Source: Streptomyces sp. Sge12 (GTDB lineage Bacteria; Actinomycetota; Actinomycetes; Streptomycetales; Streptomycetaceae). Taken from it: a DNA stretch of 64,000 nt. The stretch covers positions 3,774,001 through 3,838,000 of the forward strand of contig NZ_CP020555.1 in the NCBI RefSeq assembly GCF_002080455.1, written 5' to 3'. Made by a program: the position numbers and the translations under genes. How positions within the stretch are numbered: position 1 is the stretch's first letter; every line of letters begins with the position of its first letter. Positions 26,779 through 35,569 of this stretch are shown here, piece by piece. A model generated the notes under the pieces. The model saw only the letters and a list, made by a program, of their open reading frames with translations, had not been told where the DNA came from and did not search any database.

Positions 26779-28080
26779 TCAGCGTAGGCGGCGGCCGAAG
26801 TCGACCTCGGACGGGGGCTCCCCCGGCCAGTTGAGCCGGGTCGGGGCGGGCGGGGTCTCGGCGAGGACGGTCCCGCGCGAGACGACGTACCGCGGGCGGA
26901 CCTGGCGGCGGATCGCCTCCTCGGGCGACGGGGCCGGGAGCAGGACGAAGGAGGCGGGGGCGCCCGCGGTGATGCCGTACTCCGTCTCCGCGAGGCCGAG
27001 CACCCGCGCCGCGCGCTCCGTCACCATCGAGAAGGCCAGCGGAACCTCGTCGCCGCCGGTGAGCTGGGCGGCGTACAGCCCGACGAGGGCGGTCTGCAGG
27101 GGGTTGGCGGTGCCGAGCGGGTTCCAGGGGTCCATCACGTCGTCGTGGCCGAAGGCGACATTGACCCCGGCCGCCAGCATCTCCTTGACCTGGGTGAGGC
27201 CGCGGCGCTTGGGATAGGCGTCGAAGCGGCCCTGGAGGCCCAGGTTGGCGAAGGGGTTGGAGACGAGGTTGATGCCGGAGCGGGAGAGCAGCCGCTGCAG
27301 TTTGTAGCTGTAGGAGCCGTTGTAGGAGCCCATGGCCGTGGTGTGCGAGGCCGTGGCACGGCCGCGCAGCCCCGAGCGCAGGGCCAGGGTGGCCAGCACC
27401 TCCACGAAGCGCGACTGCTCGTCGTCGATCTCGTCGCAGTGCGCGTCGACCCGCAGGCCGTGTTCCTCGGCCAGCGCGAAGGCGGTGTGCAGCGAGGCCA
27501 CGCCGTCCTCGCGGGTGTCCTCGAAGTGCGGGATCGCGCCCACGACGTCCGCGCCGCGGGCCACGGCCTCGCGCAGCAGTCCCTCGCCGCCGGGGAAGGA
27601 GACGATGCCCTCCTGCGGGAAGGCCACGATCTGCAGGGTCATGAAGTCCCGCACCCGGTCGCGGACCTCGAGCAGCGCGTCGAGCGCGGTGAGGTCCGGG
27701 TCGGTGATGTCGCAGTGGGTCCGCACGTGCAGGACCCCGTGGGCGGCCTGCCAGCGCAGCACCTCGGTGGCCCGCGCGATCACGTCCTCGCGGGTCAGGG
27801 TCTGCTTGCGCTCGCTCCAGCAGGCGATGCCCTCCCAGAGGGTGCCGGAGGCGTTGGGGCGCGGCTCCCCGGCGGTCAGGGCCGTGTCCAGGTGGATGTG
27901 GGGCTCGACGAAGGGGGCGCTGAGCAGGCCGCCGTGGGCCTCGATGAGGATGCCGGTGGCGGGTGGTTCCTTCTGGTCGTCGTACGGGACCACCCGCGCG
28001 ATGCGGCCATCCTCCGCGACCTCGACGTCGCACAGGCCGTGGGTGTGCAGCAGCCGGGCGCCCCGGACGATCATCCGCAT
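26779..28080 (-). CDS. codA: Cytosine deaminase (CodA-like amidohydrolase)
   Basis: A 433-residue TIM-barrel amidohydrolase. Metal ligands His61 and His63 in EPHIHLD (same numbers as E. coli CodA), the HCDEIDDEQSRF block with the catalytic Glu, ASHTTAMGSYNG and FGHDDVMDPW are near-identical to E. coli cytosine deaminase, as is QGRFDAYPKRRGLTQVKEML. It should convert cytosine to uracil and ammonia for pyrimidine salvage. No permease (codB) is adjacent. The neighbouring HD protein may be co-expressed. Length matches the family (427). Confidence 0.93.
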   Translation of the reverse strand: MRMIVRGARLLHTHGLCDVEVAEDGRIARVVPYDDQKEPPATGILIEAHGGLLSAPFVEPHIHLDTALTAGEPRPNASGTLWEGIACWSERKQTLTREDVIARATEVLRWQAAHGVLHVRTHCDITDPDLTALDALLEVRDRVRDFMTLQIVAFPQEGIVSFPGGEGLLREAVARGADVVGAIPHFEDTREDGVASLHTAFALAEEHGLRVDAHCDEIDDEQSRFVEVLATLALRSGLRGRATASHTTAMGSYNGSYSYKLQRLLSRSGINLVSNPFANLGLQGRFDAYPKRRGLTQVKEMLAAGVNVAFGHDDVMDPWNPLGTANPLQTALVGLYAAQLTGGDEVPLAFSMVTERAARVLGLAETEYGITAGAPASFVLLPAPSPEEAIRRQVRPRYVVSRGTVLAETPPAPTRLNWPGEPPSEVDFGRRLR

Positions 28081-28153
28081 GGCGCCAGCCTAGGCGCTGC
28101 CGCGCCGATCGGCCGGACAACGCGGGCCCGGCCCGATCGACGGGACACCACCT

Positions 28154-28321
28154 CTAGCCGCGCTTGGCCTGGGCCTTCTGCTGCATGCCGCGGGTCTTCG
28201 CTGCGGTGCTGTGGATGTCCCGGACCGCGGCTTTGGCGCGGGCCTCGGCGGCCGTGTTCTTGGCCTGCGCGCGCTCGGAGTCCTGATGGCGGTGGTGGCC
28301 GGTGTGGGCCTTCTTGGCCAT
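28154..28321 (-). CDS. Small basic hypothetical protein, 55 aa
   Basis: A Lys/Ala/His-rich protein beginning MAKKAHTGHHRHQD, with an Ala-rich helix (NTAAEARAKAAVRD). A strong GAGGAGGAAC lies just before the ATG at 28321. Similar small basic proteins of unknown role are common in Streptomyces; nucleic acid binding is a guess from charge. It is divergent from the peptidase gene. The 2.3-kb open frame upstream of this start is a shadow of that peptidase. Confidence 0.75.
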   Translation of the reverse strand: MAKKAHTGHHRHQDSERAQAKNTAAEARAKAAVRDIHSTAAKTRGMQQKAQAKRG

Positions 28322-28417
28322 GATCGTTCCTCCTCGGACGGGACGGCCGATGCGTTCCACTCTGCGCCCGTTCCGGGCGGTCGGCATCCGGGGGACCGCT
28401 GCGGCCACAATGGGCGC

Positions 28418-30223
28418 ATGACCAGCGACAGCGAGATGACCCCCGACATGCCCGACTGGGAGAAGCGGTTCCGGGCACCGCGCGTCGGGCTCCCCGACTG
28501 GGCCGAGGACGCCCCGGACCGTTCGCTCTTCGTCTCCAACGCGACCGGGACCTTCGAGATCTACGCCTGGGACCGCGCGACCGGCGGGCAGCGACAGGCC
28601 ACCGACCGCCCCAACGGCACCACCGACGGCACCCTCTCCCCCGACGGCGAGTGGATCTGGTGGTTCTCCGACACCGACGGCGACGAGTTCGGCACCTGGG
28701 TGCGCCAGCCCTTCGCGGGCGGCCCCGACGAACCGGCCACCCCGGGCCTGGAGCCCTCGTACCCCGCCGGGCTGGCCATCGGGCGGGACGGGACGGCCGT
28801 CGTGGGGCGCTCCACCGACGAGGGCGGCTCCACGGTCCACGTGGTCCGGCCGGACGGCTCCGCGCCCACCGTGATCTACCGGCACCGGGAGTCGGCCGGC
28901 GTCGGCGACCTGTCCCGCGACGGAACGCTCGTGGCCGTGGAGCACACCGAGCACGGCGACGCGATGCACTCCTCCCTGCGCGTCCTGACCCTCGACGGGA
29001 GCACCGTCGCCGAGCTGGACGACTCCGCCGGCGGGACGAAGGAGCTGGGCCTGGAGGTCCTCGGCTTCGCGCCGGTCGTCGGCGACACCCGGCTGCTCGT
29101 CGGCCACCAGCGGCGCGGCCGCTGGGAGCCGATGATCTGGGACGTGGCAACCGGCGCCGAGGAGGAGCTCGCGATCGAGCTGCCGGGCGACGTGAGCGCC
29201 GAGTGGTACCCGGACGGTTCCGCCCTGCTGGTCGCGCACAGCTTCGAGGCGCGCAGCGAGCTGTGGCGCTACGACCTGGCCGCCGGCGAGCTCGTACGCG
29301 TGGACACGCCGCCGGGGTCGGTGTCGGGAGCCACCGCGCGCCCCGACGGGACGGTGGAGTACCTGTGGTCCTCGGCGGCCGAGCCCTCGACGGTACGGTC
29401 CACCGCGGGCGGGGTCGTACTGGACCCGCCCGGCTTCCGGGCGCCCGGTTCGCTGCCGGTCCAGGACGTATGGGTCGAGGGCCCGGGCGGGCGGATCCAC
29501 GCGCTCGCGCAGCGGCCGGCGGGCCACGGCGAGGGCCCCTTCCCGACGATCTTCGAGATCCACGGCGGACCGACCTGGCACGACAGCGACTCCTTCGCGT
29601 CGACCCCGGCGGCCTGGCTGGACCACGGCTTCGCCGTGGTGCGGGTCAACTACCGCGGCTCGACGGGCTACGGCCGCGAGTGGACCGACGCGCTCAAGCA
29701 CCGGGTCGGGCTGATCGAGCTGGAGGACATCGAGGCGGTCCGCGCGTGGGCGGTCTCCTCCGGTCTCGCGGATCCGGCGCGCCTGGTGCTGTCGGGCGGG
29801 TCCTGGGGCGGGTACCTGGCCCTGCTGGGCCTGGGTACGCAGCCGGACGCCTGGGCCGTGGGGCTGGCCGCCGTACCGGTCGCGGACTACGTGACGGCCT
29901 ACCACGACGAGATGGAGGCCCTGAAGGCCCTGGACCGCACCCTCTTCGGCGGCACGCCGGAGGAGGTCCCGGAGCGCTTCGAGGCGTCCTCGCCGCTGAC
30001 GTACGTGGACGCCGTGAAGGCGCCCGTGCACATCGCGGCGGGGGTGAACGACCCGCGCTGCCCGATCCGCCAGATCGACAACTACGTGGACCGGCTCGCG
30101 GCGCGCGGGGCGGTGCACGAGGTGTACCGCTACGACGCCGGGCACGGCTCGCTGGTGGTGGAGGAGCGGATCAAGCAGGTGCGGATGGAGCTGGAGTTCG
30201 CGCTGAAGCACCTGCCGCACTGA
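28418..30223 (+). CDS. S9-family prolyl oligopeptidase-like peptidase
   Basis: A 601-residue protein with an N-terminal beta-propeller (about 30-345; repeats such as SPDGEWIWW, RDGTAVVG, RDGTLVAVEH) and a C-terminal alpha/beta-hydrolase domain. The nucleophile is Ser462 in GGSWGGYL; Asp in VNDPRCP and His in AGHGSL complete the triad. The NYRGSTGYGREW motif is typical of acylaminoacyl-peptidase/dipeptidyl-peptidase members. No signal peptide, so probably cytoplasmic. ATG at 28418 is chosen since the sequence upstream lies in the promoter gap shared with the small basic gene. Confidence 0.92.
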   Translation: MTSDSEMTPDMPDWEKRFRAPRVGLPDWAEDAPDRSLFVSNATGTFEIYAWDRATGGQRQATDRPNGTTDGTLSPDGEWIWWFSDTDGDEFGTWVRQPFAGGPDEPATPGLEPSYPAGLAIGRDGTAVVGRSTDEGGSTVHVVRPDGSAPTVIYRHRESAGVGDLSRDGTLVAVEHTEHGDAMHSSLRVLTLDGSTVAELDDSAGGTKELGLEVLGFAPVVGDTRLLVGHQRRGRWEPMIWDVATGAEEELAIELPGDVSAEWYPDGSALLVAHSFEARSELWRYDLAAGELVRVDTPPGSVSGATARPDGTVEYLWSSAAEPSTVRSTAGGVVLDPPGFRAPGSLPVQDVWVEGPGGRIHALAQRPAGHGEGPFPTIFEIHGGPTWHDSDSFASTPAAWLDHGFAVVRVNYRGSTGYGREWTDALKHRVGLIELEDIEAVRAWAVSSGLADPARLVLSGGSWGGYLALLGLGTQPDAWAVGLAAVPVADYVTAYHDEMEALKALDRTLFGGTPEEVPERFEASSPLTYVDAVKAPVHIAAGVNDPRCPIRQIDNYVDRLAARGAVHEVYRYDAGHGSLVVEERIKQVRMELEFALKHLPH

Positions 30224-30242
30224 CCCTGCGGGAGGGCGACCG

Positions 30243-31028
30243 GTGCACCCCCCGTACCGTGGTGGGGTGCACCGGTTTCTCCTGACCCCGCGCTGGTGGG
30301 GGATCAACGTCTTCGTCGCGCTCGCCGTCCCCTTCTGCCTGTTCATGGGTTCCTGGCAGCTCGGCCGTTTCGAGGACCGCGTCGACAGCCACCGGGAGGC
30401 GTCCGCCGAGCGGCCCGCCGACCAGGTGGCCGAGCCCCTGGAGTCGCTGCTCCCGGTCGACAAGACGACTTCCGGGCGGCTGGCCGCCGCGGCCGGGGAG
30501 TACGGCGACCAGCTGCTGGTGCCCGAGCGCCGACTGGACGGCGAGTCCGGGTTCTACGTGCTGACCCTGCTGAAGACCGACTCCGGCAAGGCCGTCCCGG
30601 TGGTCCGGGGCTGGCTGCCGGGGGCGGCGGATCCCGCGAAGGCGCCGGCCCCGCCCACCGGGCGGGTCGAGGTCACCGGGGCCCTGCAGGCGTCGGAGAA
30701 CTCCGGCACCAAGGGCGCCCACACCCAGGGCGGGCTGCCGGCCGGGCAGCTCGGGGTGATCGGGGCGGCCTCGCTGGTCAACCTCGTCGCCTACGACCTG
30801 TACGACGCCTGGCTGACCGTGCAGACCCCGTCGGACGGGATGGTTCCGGTGCCTGCGCAGGCGCCGACGAACACCGGGCTCGACCTGAAGGCCTTCCAGA
30901 ACCTCGGCTACACCGGCGAGTGGTTCGTCTTCGCCGCCTTCGTGCTCTTCATGTGGTTCCGGCTCTACCGCCGCGAGGTGGAGACCATCCGCGACGCCGA
31001 AGCCGGCCTGGTGGCACCCGCCGCGTAG
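30243..31028 (+). CDS. SURF1-family protein (cytochrome oxidase assembly-like)
   Basis: A 261-residue protein with two transmembrane helices, one near the N-terminus (about 18-35, PRWWGINVFVALAVPFCLF) and one near the C-terminus (EWFVFAAFVLFMWFRLYRR), enclosing an extracytoplasmic domain with SWQLGRFEDR and VVRGWLP, the hallmarks of SURF1/Shy1. Those proteins aid haem a insertion in cytochrome c oxidase; no oxidase gene lies nearby. The GTG at 30243 is chosen for GGGAGGG six bases upstream; a second GTG at 30267 is less well placed. Confidence 0.88.
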   Translation: MHPPYRGGVHRFLLTPRWWGINVFVALAVPFCLFMGSWQLGRFEDRVDSHREASAERPADQVAEPLESLLPVDKTTSGRLAAAAGEYGDQLLVPERRLDGESGFYVLTLLKTDSGKAVPVVRGWLPGAADPAKAPAPPTGRVEVTGALQASENSGTKGAHTQGGLPAGQLGVIGAASLVNLVAYDLYDAWLTVQTPSDGMVPVPAQAPTNTGLDLKAFQNLGYTGEWFVFAAFVLFMWFRLYRREVETIRDAEAGLVAPAA

Positions 31029-31069
31029 GTATAAAACTGCCCGACCCGCGCGGCCTGCCCGACGTCCAT

Positions 31070-31097
31070 CCGACCGGTCGGCATGGCGACCGGTCGG
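31070..31097. terminator. Bidirectional hairpin terminator
   Basis: An 11-bp perfect stem CCGACCGGTCG / CGACCGGTCGG with a 6-base loop between convergent genes (SURF1 and the sigma-partner gene). Confidence 0.75.
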
Positions 31098-31108
31098 CAG
31101 GGCGTCGC

Positions 31109-32203
31109 TCAGGACACCGGGATCGCGCCCGTCCGGTACACCGTTCCGCCGCAGGCCTCGGGGATCGTCGTCCGGGTGGTCGCGGCCCCCGGCTGCGGGG
31201 TGTGCGAGACGGCCACGCCCGACGGCGTCTGGCCCGCTCCGGCCCCTGGGTCGGAGGCGATCCCGCTGCCCGCGCCGGCCGAGGTGCCCGCGGAGTCGGT
31301 CTGCGGCGGCTTCCCGCCCGCGTCCGGGTTCCCCGGTGCGCAGGTCTCCCCCGACGGCACCCATGCGAAGCGGACCTCGTACGCGGTGTTCGGCGGGAGC
31401 ACGAGGGCCGCGGACGCCGCCGACGGATCGGGCAACAGGCCGGTCGCCGGGTCCCCCGCCGTGTGGCCGACCACCGCGACCGCGGGGCCCGAGGCGGTTC
31501 CGGCCCCGGCCGCCGGGGCGGCCGTGACGGTGTCCTGGCCGGTGACCGCGCAGGCCTGCGTCGAGACGTTGGCGACCCGGAAGCTGCCGTACACCCTGCC
31601 GTCGTTCTCCGGGGGCCGGGACGAGCCCACCACCCCGAGCTGGACCGCACCGCACCCGGGCACGCCCGGCGCCGCGACCGGCGGCATCGGGCCCGAGCCC
31701 ATCGCCGACCCGGCGGAACCACCGGGTCCGGCGGTCGTACCGGTACCCGACGGGCCGGCCGTCTGACCGCCCGCCGGGGAGCCCACCGGTGCGTCCGGCT
31801 GCCCGGTGACACCGCCGATGGCCGGGACGTCGCCGAAGGAGCGGCTCGACCTCGGGCGGTCCCCGAATCCGTTCTGGTGCGGGTCGGAGGCGTGCGCGTC
31901 GCGCCGGTCCCCCGTGGCCTCCCCGTGCCCGGCCATGGCCGGGTGGTCGTCGGCCGCGCTGCCGGCTCCGGACAGGTGCAGGACGGTCGGGATGGCGCTC
32001 CCGGCGAGCAGCACCGCGGCGGCGGCGCCCACGAAGGCGGCCCGGCGGTTACGGGTCCGGCGCGCGGGGACGGCGTGGCGCAGTCGCTCCAGCGCGTCGG
32101 TGGAGGGCTGGAGGCCCTCGACGGCCCCGCGCAGCAGGATGCGCAGCTCGTCCTCCCCGCCCGGTGTTGCCGATGCGCCCCGCGAAGTGTGGTCGTCCAT
32201 CAT
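31109..32203 (-). CDS. Membrane partner of SigE-family sigma factor
   Basis: A 364-residue protein with a cytoplasmic N-terminus (1-52), one transmembrane helix (about 53-75, AAFVGAAAAVLLAGSAI) and a long Gly/Ala/Pro/Ser-rich extracytoplasmic region. The last 180 residues carry cysteines (GCGAV, ACAV, TCAPG, ACGG) in a beta-rich setting like DUF4232 proteins. Its start overlaps the sigma-factor stop (ATGA), the arrangement of sigma/anti-sigma pairs. I see no HxxxCxxC zinc motif in the N-terminus, so if it is an anti-sigma factor it is not of the ZAS type. The role is inferred from position. Confidence 0.7.
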   Translation of the reverse strand: MMDDHTSRGASATPGGEDELRILLRGAVEGLQPSTDALERLRHAVPARRTRNRRAAFVGAAAAVLLAGSAIPTVLHLSGAGSAADDHPAMAGHGEATGDRRDAHASDPHQNGFGDRPRSSRSFGDVPAIGGVTGQPDAPVGSPAGGQTAGPSGTGTTAGPGGSAGSAMGSGPMPPVAAPGVPGCGAVQLGVVGSSRPPENDGRVYGSFRVANVSTQACAVTGQDTVTAAPAAGAGTASGPAVAVVGHTAGDPATGLLPDPSAASAALVLPPNTAYEVRFAWVPSGETCAPGNPDAGGKPPQTDSAGTSAGAGSGIASDPGAGAGQTPSGVAVSHTPQPGAATTRTTIPEACGGTVYRTGAIPVS

Positions 32204-32934
32204 GACTGCGCAGCCTCCATCGCCACCCGCAGCGCGGCAATGCCCCGCGATCCGTACGCCTTCACCGAGCCGAGCGATATCCCGAGCGTCTCGGCGACCT
32301 GGGCCTCCGTCATGTCCGCGAAGTAGCGCAGGACCAGCACCTCGCGCTGGCGGCGCTGCAGCCCGCGCATCGCCTTGATCAGATCGTCCCGCTCCAGCTG
32401 GTCGTACGCGCCCTCTTCGGCGCTCGCCATGTCGGGCATCGGCTTCGAGAGCAGCTTGAGGCCGAGGATGCGGCGGCGCAGGGCGGACCGCGAGAGGTTC
32501 ACGACGGTCTGGCGCAGGTACGCCAGGGTCTTCTCCCGGTCGCGGACCCGGTTGCGGGCGGAGTGCACCCGGATGAAGGCCTCCTGGACCACGTCCTCGC
32601 AGGAGGCGGTGTCGTCGAGGAGCAGCGCGGCCAGGCCCAGGAGCGAGCGGTAGTGCGCCTGATAGGTCGCGGTGAGGTGGTCGACGGTGGTGCCGGCCAC
32701 CACCTCGGCCGTCTCGCTCTTGGCTGCTCCGTCCGCCTCAGCGCTGTCGCGCGGTGCGGGCACGAGGCCGCCCAGGATCGGTACGGCGGTCCGTACGGGC
32801 GCCTCTGACGGCCCCGCCGGCGGGACGGGCACGATCACGGGGAAACCGCCGCCGGGCGCGCGGAGACCCCGGCGCGACGGGATGATCCCGATCTGCGCCG
32901 GTCGGACGACTGGTTCGAGCAGTGCCTCTGCCAC
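32200..32934 (-). CDS. SigE-family (ECF-type) RNA polymerase sigma factor
   Basis: A 244-residue sigma factor. Region 2 (YRSLLGLAALLLDDTASCEDVVQEAF) and region 4 (RGLQRRQREVLVLRYFADMTEAQVAETLGISLGSVKAY) are complete. An unusual Pro/Ala-rich extension of about 80 residues precedes region 2; an internal start is possible but no clear one is seen. The downstream, overlapping gene codes for a membrane protein that may hold it inactive. Target promoters cannot be read from the window. Confidence 0.9.
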   Translation of the reverse strand: MAEALLEPVVRPAQIGIIPSRRGLRAPGGGFPVIVPVPPAGPSEAPVRTAVPILGGLVPAPRDSAEADGAAKSETAEVVAGTTVDHLTATYQAHYRSLLGLAALLLDDTASCEDVVQEAFIRVHSARNRVRDREKTLAYLRQTVVNLSRSALRRRILGLKLLSKPMPDMASAEEGAYDQLERDDLIKAMRGLQRRQREVLVLRYFADMTEAQVAETLGISLGSVKAYGSRGIAALRVAMEAAQS

Positions 32935-33025
32935 GCCAGTTGGACACGCGTCCCCCCATCAGGGTTGTACGCGCGAGGCAGTCTCACCGCCGCAATCCCT
33001 ATTGCCCTCATGCGTACCCGCTCTT

Positions 33026-33060
33026 CCCGATTGCCCCGTCTTATCGAGACGGCAGTCGGG
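33026..33060 (-). terminator. Hairpin terminator after asd
   Basis: CCGTCT (33036-33041) pairs with AGACGG (33047-33052), extended after a small bulge by CCCGA (33026-33030) with TCGGG (33056-33060). It lies 45 bases past the leftward asd stop. Confidence 0.6.
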
Positions 33061-33104
33061 CCATCACCTTGATCAAGGGATCAGCACCGATCCTACAAAG
33101 CGAA

Positions 33105-34178
33105 TTACGCAAATTCACCCGCGATCAGTTCCGCGATCTGTGTGGCATTCAGCGCTGCGCCCTTGCGGAGATTGTCGGCGCACACGAAGAACTCCAGGGC
33201 GTACGGGTCGTCGAGCGAGGCCCGCACCCGTCCCACCCAGGCGGGATCCGTCCCGGCGGCGTCCACGGGCGTGGGGAACTCCCCCGCCGCGGGGTCGTCC
33301 ACGAGCACCACGCCGGGCGCGGCCTCCAGGATCTCCCGGGCGTGCGGGGCCTCCACCTCGCGCTCGAACCGGGCCCGCACGGTCAGCGAGTGCCCGATCA
33401 GCACCGGCACCTGGACGCAGGTCACCGACACCGGGAGCTGCTCCAGGTCCAGGATCCGGCGCGTCTCGCCGCGCACCGCCAGTTCGTGCGAGGACCAGCC
33501 GTCCGCGCGCAGTTCGCCGGACCAGGGCACGACGTTGAGCGCGAGCGGGGCGGCGAAGGGGCCGGTGTCCTCGCCGACGGCGCGGCGCACGTCCCCGGGC
33601 TGCTCGCCCAGGGAGGTGCCGGCGACCAGCGACTGTTGGCGTCGCAGCACCTCGGAGCCGGCCCGGCCGACGGCGCTGGCGGCCTGGTACGAGGAGACGG
33701 CCAGGTCGCGCAGGGAGTACTCGGAGTGCAGTGCGCCCAGCGCCGCGATCATGGTGGCGGTCACGCAGTCCGGACCGGCGACGATCCCGCGCGGCCGGAT
33801 CCGTGCGGCGTGCCCGTTGACCTCGGGCACCACCAGCGGGACCTCGGGGTCCTCGCGGAAGGCGGCGGAGGCGTCGATGACGACCGCGCCGCGCGCGGTC
33901 ACGACGGGCGCCCACCGGGCCGAGATGTCGGCCGGGGTGAGGAAGACGGCGATGTCGCCCGGTCCGAGGCCGTCGAAGGCGTCCTCGGTGAGGGCGACCA
34001 CCTCGCTCTCCTCCCCGCGCACGGTCAGCATGCGGCCGGCCGAGCGGGCGGAGGCGATCAGGCGGATCTCGCCCCACACGTCCGCACGCTGGGACAGCAT
34101 CTGGAGCAGGACCGAACCGACTGCTCCGGTCGCCCCGACCACGGCGAGCGCCGGGCCGGAGGACCGGGTGCGGGTCAT
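33105..34178 (-). CDS. asd: Aspartate-semialdehyde dehydrogenase homologue
   Basis: A 357-residue enzyme of the Asd family, which makes aspartate semialdehyde from aspartyl phosphate with NADPH. The Rossmann start VVGATGAVG, catalytic Cys138 (GPDCVTA), Gln of SSYQA and His263 (IGHSL) are present. However, the residue before the Cys is Asp (usually Asn) and residue 256 is Gln (CVQVPV) where the family has the substrate-binding Arg (equivalent to E. coli Arg267). Specificity may therefore differ from standard Asd. The gene overlaps ask by 4 bases (ATGA), the classical operon for lysine, threonine, methionine and diaminopimelate synthesis. Length is slightly above usual (about 340). Confidence 0.85.
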   Translation of the reverse strand: MTRTRSSGPALAVVGATGAVGSVLLQMLSQRADVWGEIRLIASARSAGRMLTVRGEESEVVALTEDAFDGLGPGDIAVFLTPADISARWAPVVTARGAVVIDASAAFREDPEVPLVVPEVNGHAARIRPRGIVAGPDCVTATMIAALGALHSEYSLRDLAVSSYQAASAVGRAGSEVLRRQQSLVAGTSLGEQPGDVRRAVGEDTGPFAAPLALNVVPWSGELRADGWSSHELAVRGETRRILDLEQLPVSVTCVQVPVLIGHSLTVRARFEREVEAPHAREILEAAPGVVLVDDPAAGEFPTPVDAAGTDPAWVGRVRASLDDPYALEFFVCADNLRKGAALNATQIAELIAGEFA

Positions 34179-35449
34179 CGTCCGGTGCCTCCGTAGACGA
34201 CGGCCTCGTCGCTGTCGGAGTCGAGGCCGAAGGCCGTGTGCACGGCGCGGACGGCCTCGTTGACGTCGTCCTGGCGGGTGACGACGGAGATGCGGATCTC
34301 GGAGGTCGAGATCAGCTCGATGTTCACGCCCGCGTCGGACAGCGCCTGGAAGAACGAGGCGGTGACGCCCGGGTTCGTCTTCATGCCCGCGCCGACCAGG
34401 GAGATCTTGCCGATCTGGTCGTCGTAGCGCAGCGAGTCGAAGCCGATCGCTCCCTTCGCCTTCTCCAGGGCCTCGATGGCCTTGTGGCCCTCGGCCTTGG
34501 GGAGGGTGAAGGAGATGTCCGTGAGGCCCGTGGAGGCCGCGGAGACGTTCTGCACGATCATGTCGATGTTGATCTCGGCGTCCGCGATGGCGCGGAAGAT
34601 CGCCGCGGCCTCGCCCGGCTTGTCCGGGACACCGACGACCGTGATCTTGGCTTCGGAGACGTCGTGCGCGACTCCGGAGATGATGGCGTGCTCCACCTGC
34701 GCGTCCCCTTGCGGATTCTCGTTGCTGACCCAGGTGCCCGGCAGTCCGGAGAAGGACGAGCGGACGTGGATCGGGATGTTGTAGCGGCGCGCGTACTCGA
34801 CGCAGCGGTGCAGCAGCACCTTGGAGCCGGAGGCCGCGAGCTCCAGCATGTCCTCGGAGGAGATCCAGTCGATCTTCCGGGCCTTCTTCACGACGCGGGG
34901 GTCCGCGGTGAAGACGCCGTCGACGTCGGTGTAGATCTCGCAGACCTCGGCGTCCAGCGCCGCGGCGAGGGCGACGGCAGTGGTGTCCGAGCCGCCCCGG
35001 CCGAGGGTGGTGATGTCCTTGGAGTCCGCGGACACGCCCTGGAAGCCGGCGACGATGGCGATGTTGCCCTCGTCCAGCGCGGTGCGGATTCGGCCCGGCG
35101 TGACATCGATGATGCGCGCTTTGTTGTGGACCGAGTCGGTGATCACGCCTGCCTGGCTACCGGTGAACGACTGGGCCTCGTGGCCCAGGTTTTTGATCGC
35201 CATGGCCAGCAGGGCCATGGAGATCCGCTCTCCGGCGGTCAGCAGCATGTCGAATTCGCGCCCGGCCGGCATCGGGGATACCTGCTCGGCGAGATCGATC
35301 AGCTCGTCCGTCGTGTCGCCCATCGCGGAAACCACGACGACCACCTGGTGGCCGTTCTTCTTGGCATCCACGATCCGCTTGGCAACACGCTTGATGCCCT
35401 CGGCATCGGCTACGGAGGAGCCTCCGTACTTCTGCACGACAAGGCCCAC
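34175..35449 (-). CDS. ask: Aspartate kinase (aspartokinase), alpha and beta products
   Basis: A 424-residue enzyme phosphorylating aspartate, the entry step to the aspartate amino-acid family. The kinase domain has VVQKYGGSSV, VVVVSAMGDTTDEL and FTGSQAGV; two C-terminal ACT domains (KITVVGVPDKPGEAAAIF and ISLVGAGMKTNPG) provide feedback control. GTG at 35449 (GLVVQKYGG) is chosen for the GAGGAG 6-11 bases upstream; the frame is open 32 codons further upstream. An in-frame GTG at 34696 with its own ribosome site could start a 173-residue beta subunit. Coupled to asd. Confidence 0.95.
   Translation of the reverse strand: MGLVVQKYGGSSVADAEGIKRVAKRIVDAKKNGHQVVVVVSAMGDTTDELIDLAEQVSPMPAGREFDMLLTAGERISMALLAMAIKNLGHEAQSFTGSQAGVITDSVHNKARIIDVTPGRIRTALDEGNIAIVAGFQGVSADSKDITTLGRGGSDTTAVALAAALDAEVCEIYTDVDGVFTADPRVVKKARKIDWISSEDMLELAASGSKVLLHRCVEYARRYNIPIHVRSSFSGLPGTWVSNENPQGDAQVEHAIISGVAHDVSEAKITVVGVPDKPGEAAAIFRAIADAEINIDMIVQNVSAASTGLTDISFTLPKAEGHKAIEALEKAKGAIGFDSLRYDDQIGKISLVGAGMKTNPGVTASFFQALSDAGVNIELISTSEIRISVVTRQDDVNEAVRAVHTAFGLDSDSDEAVVYGGTGR
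34694..34708 (-). promoter_or_regulatory. Internal ribosome site and GTG start of ask beta subunit
   Basis: On the minus strand AAGGGGA precedes an in-frame GTG (34694-34696, codon 252 of ask) by about 7 bases. The resulting 173-residue product, starting VEHAIISG, matches the position and size of the beta subunit of Corynebacterium LysC (172 residues). Confidence 0.65.
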
Positions 35450-35569
35450 GTGCGCTCCTCGCTCAGTCCGTCTCATTGCTGGTGCAGTGTAACGAGCGAC
35501 CGGGATCCGACCGCCTCGTACCACATCATGAGACGACAAGATCACAGAATGAGTTCCCGATCAGGACGC

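Noticed and set aside
28322..30463. Leftward 769-codon frame continuing upstream of the 55-aa gene
   Set aside because: Antisense shadow of the S9 peptidase and SURF1 genes.
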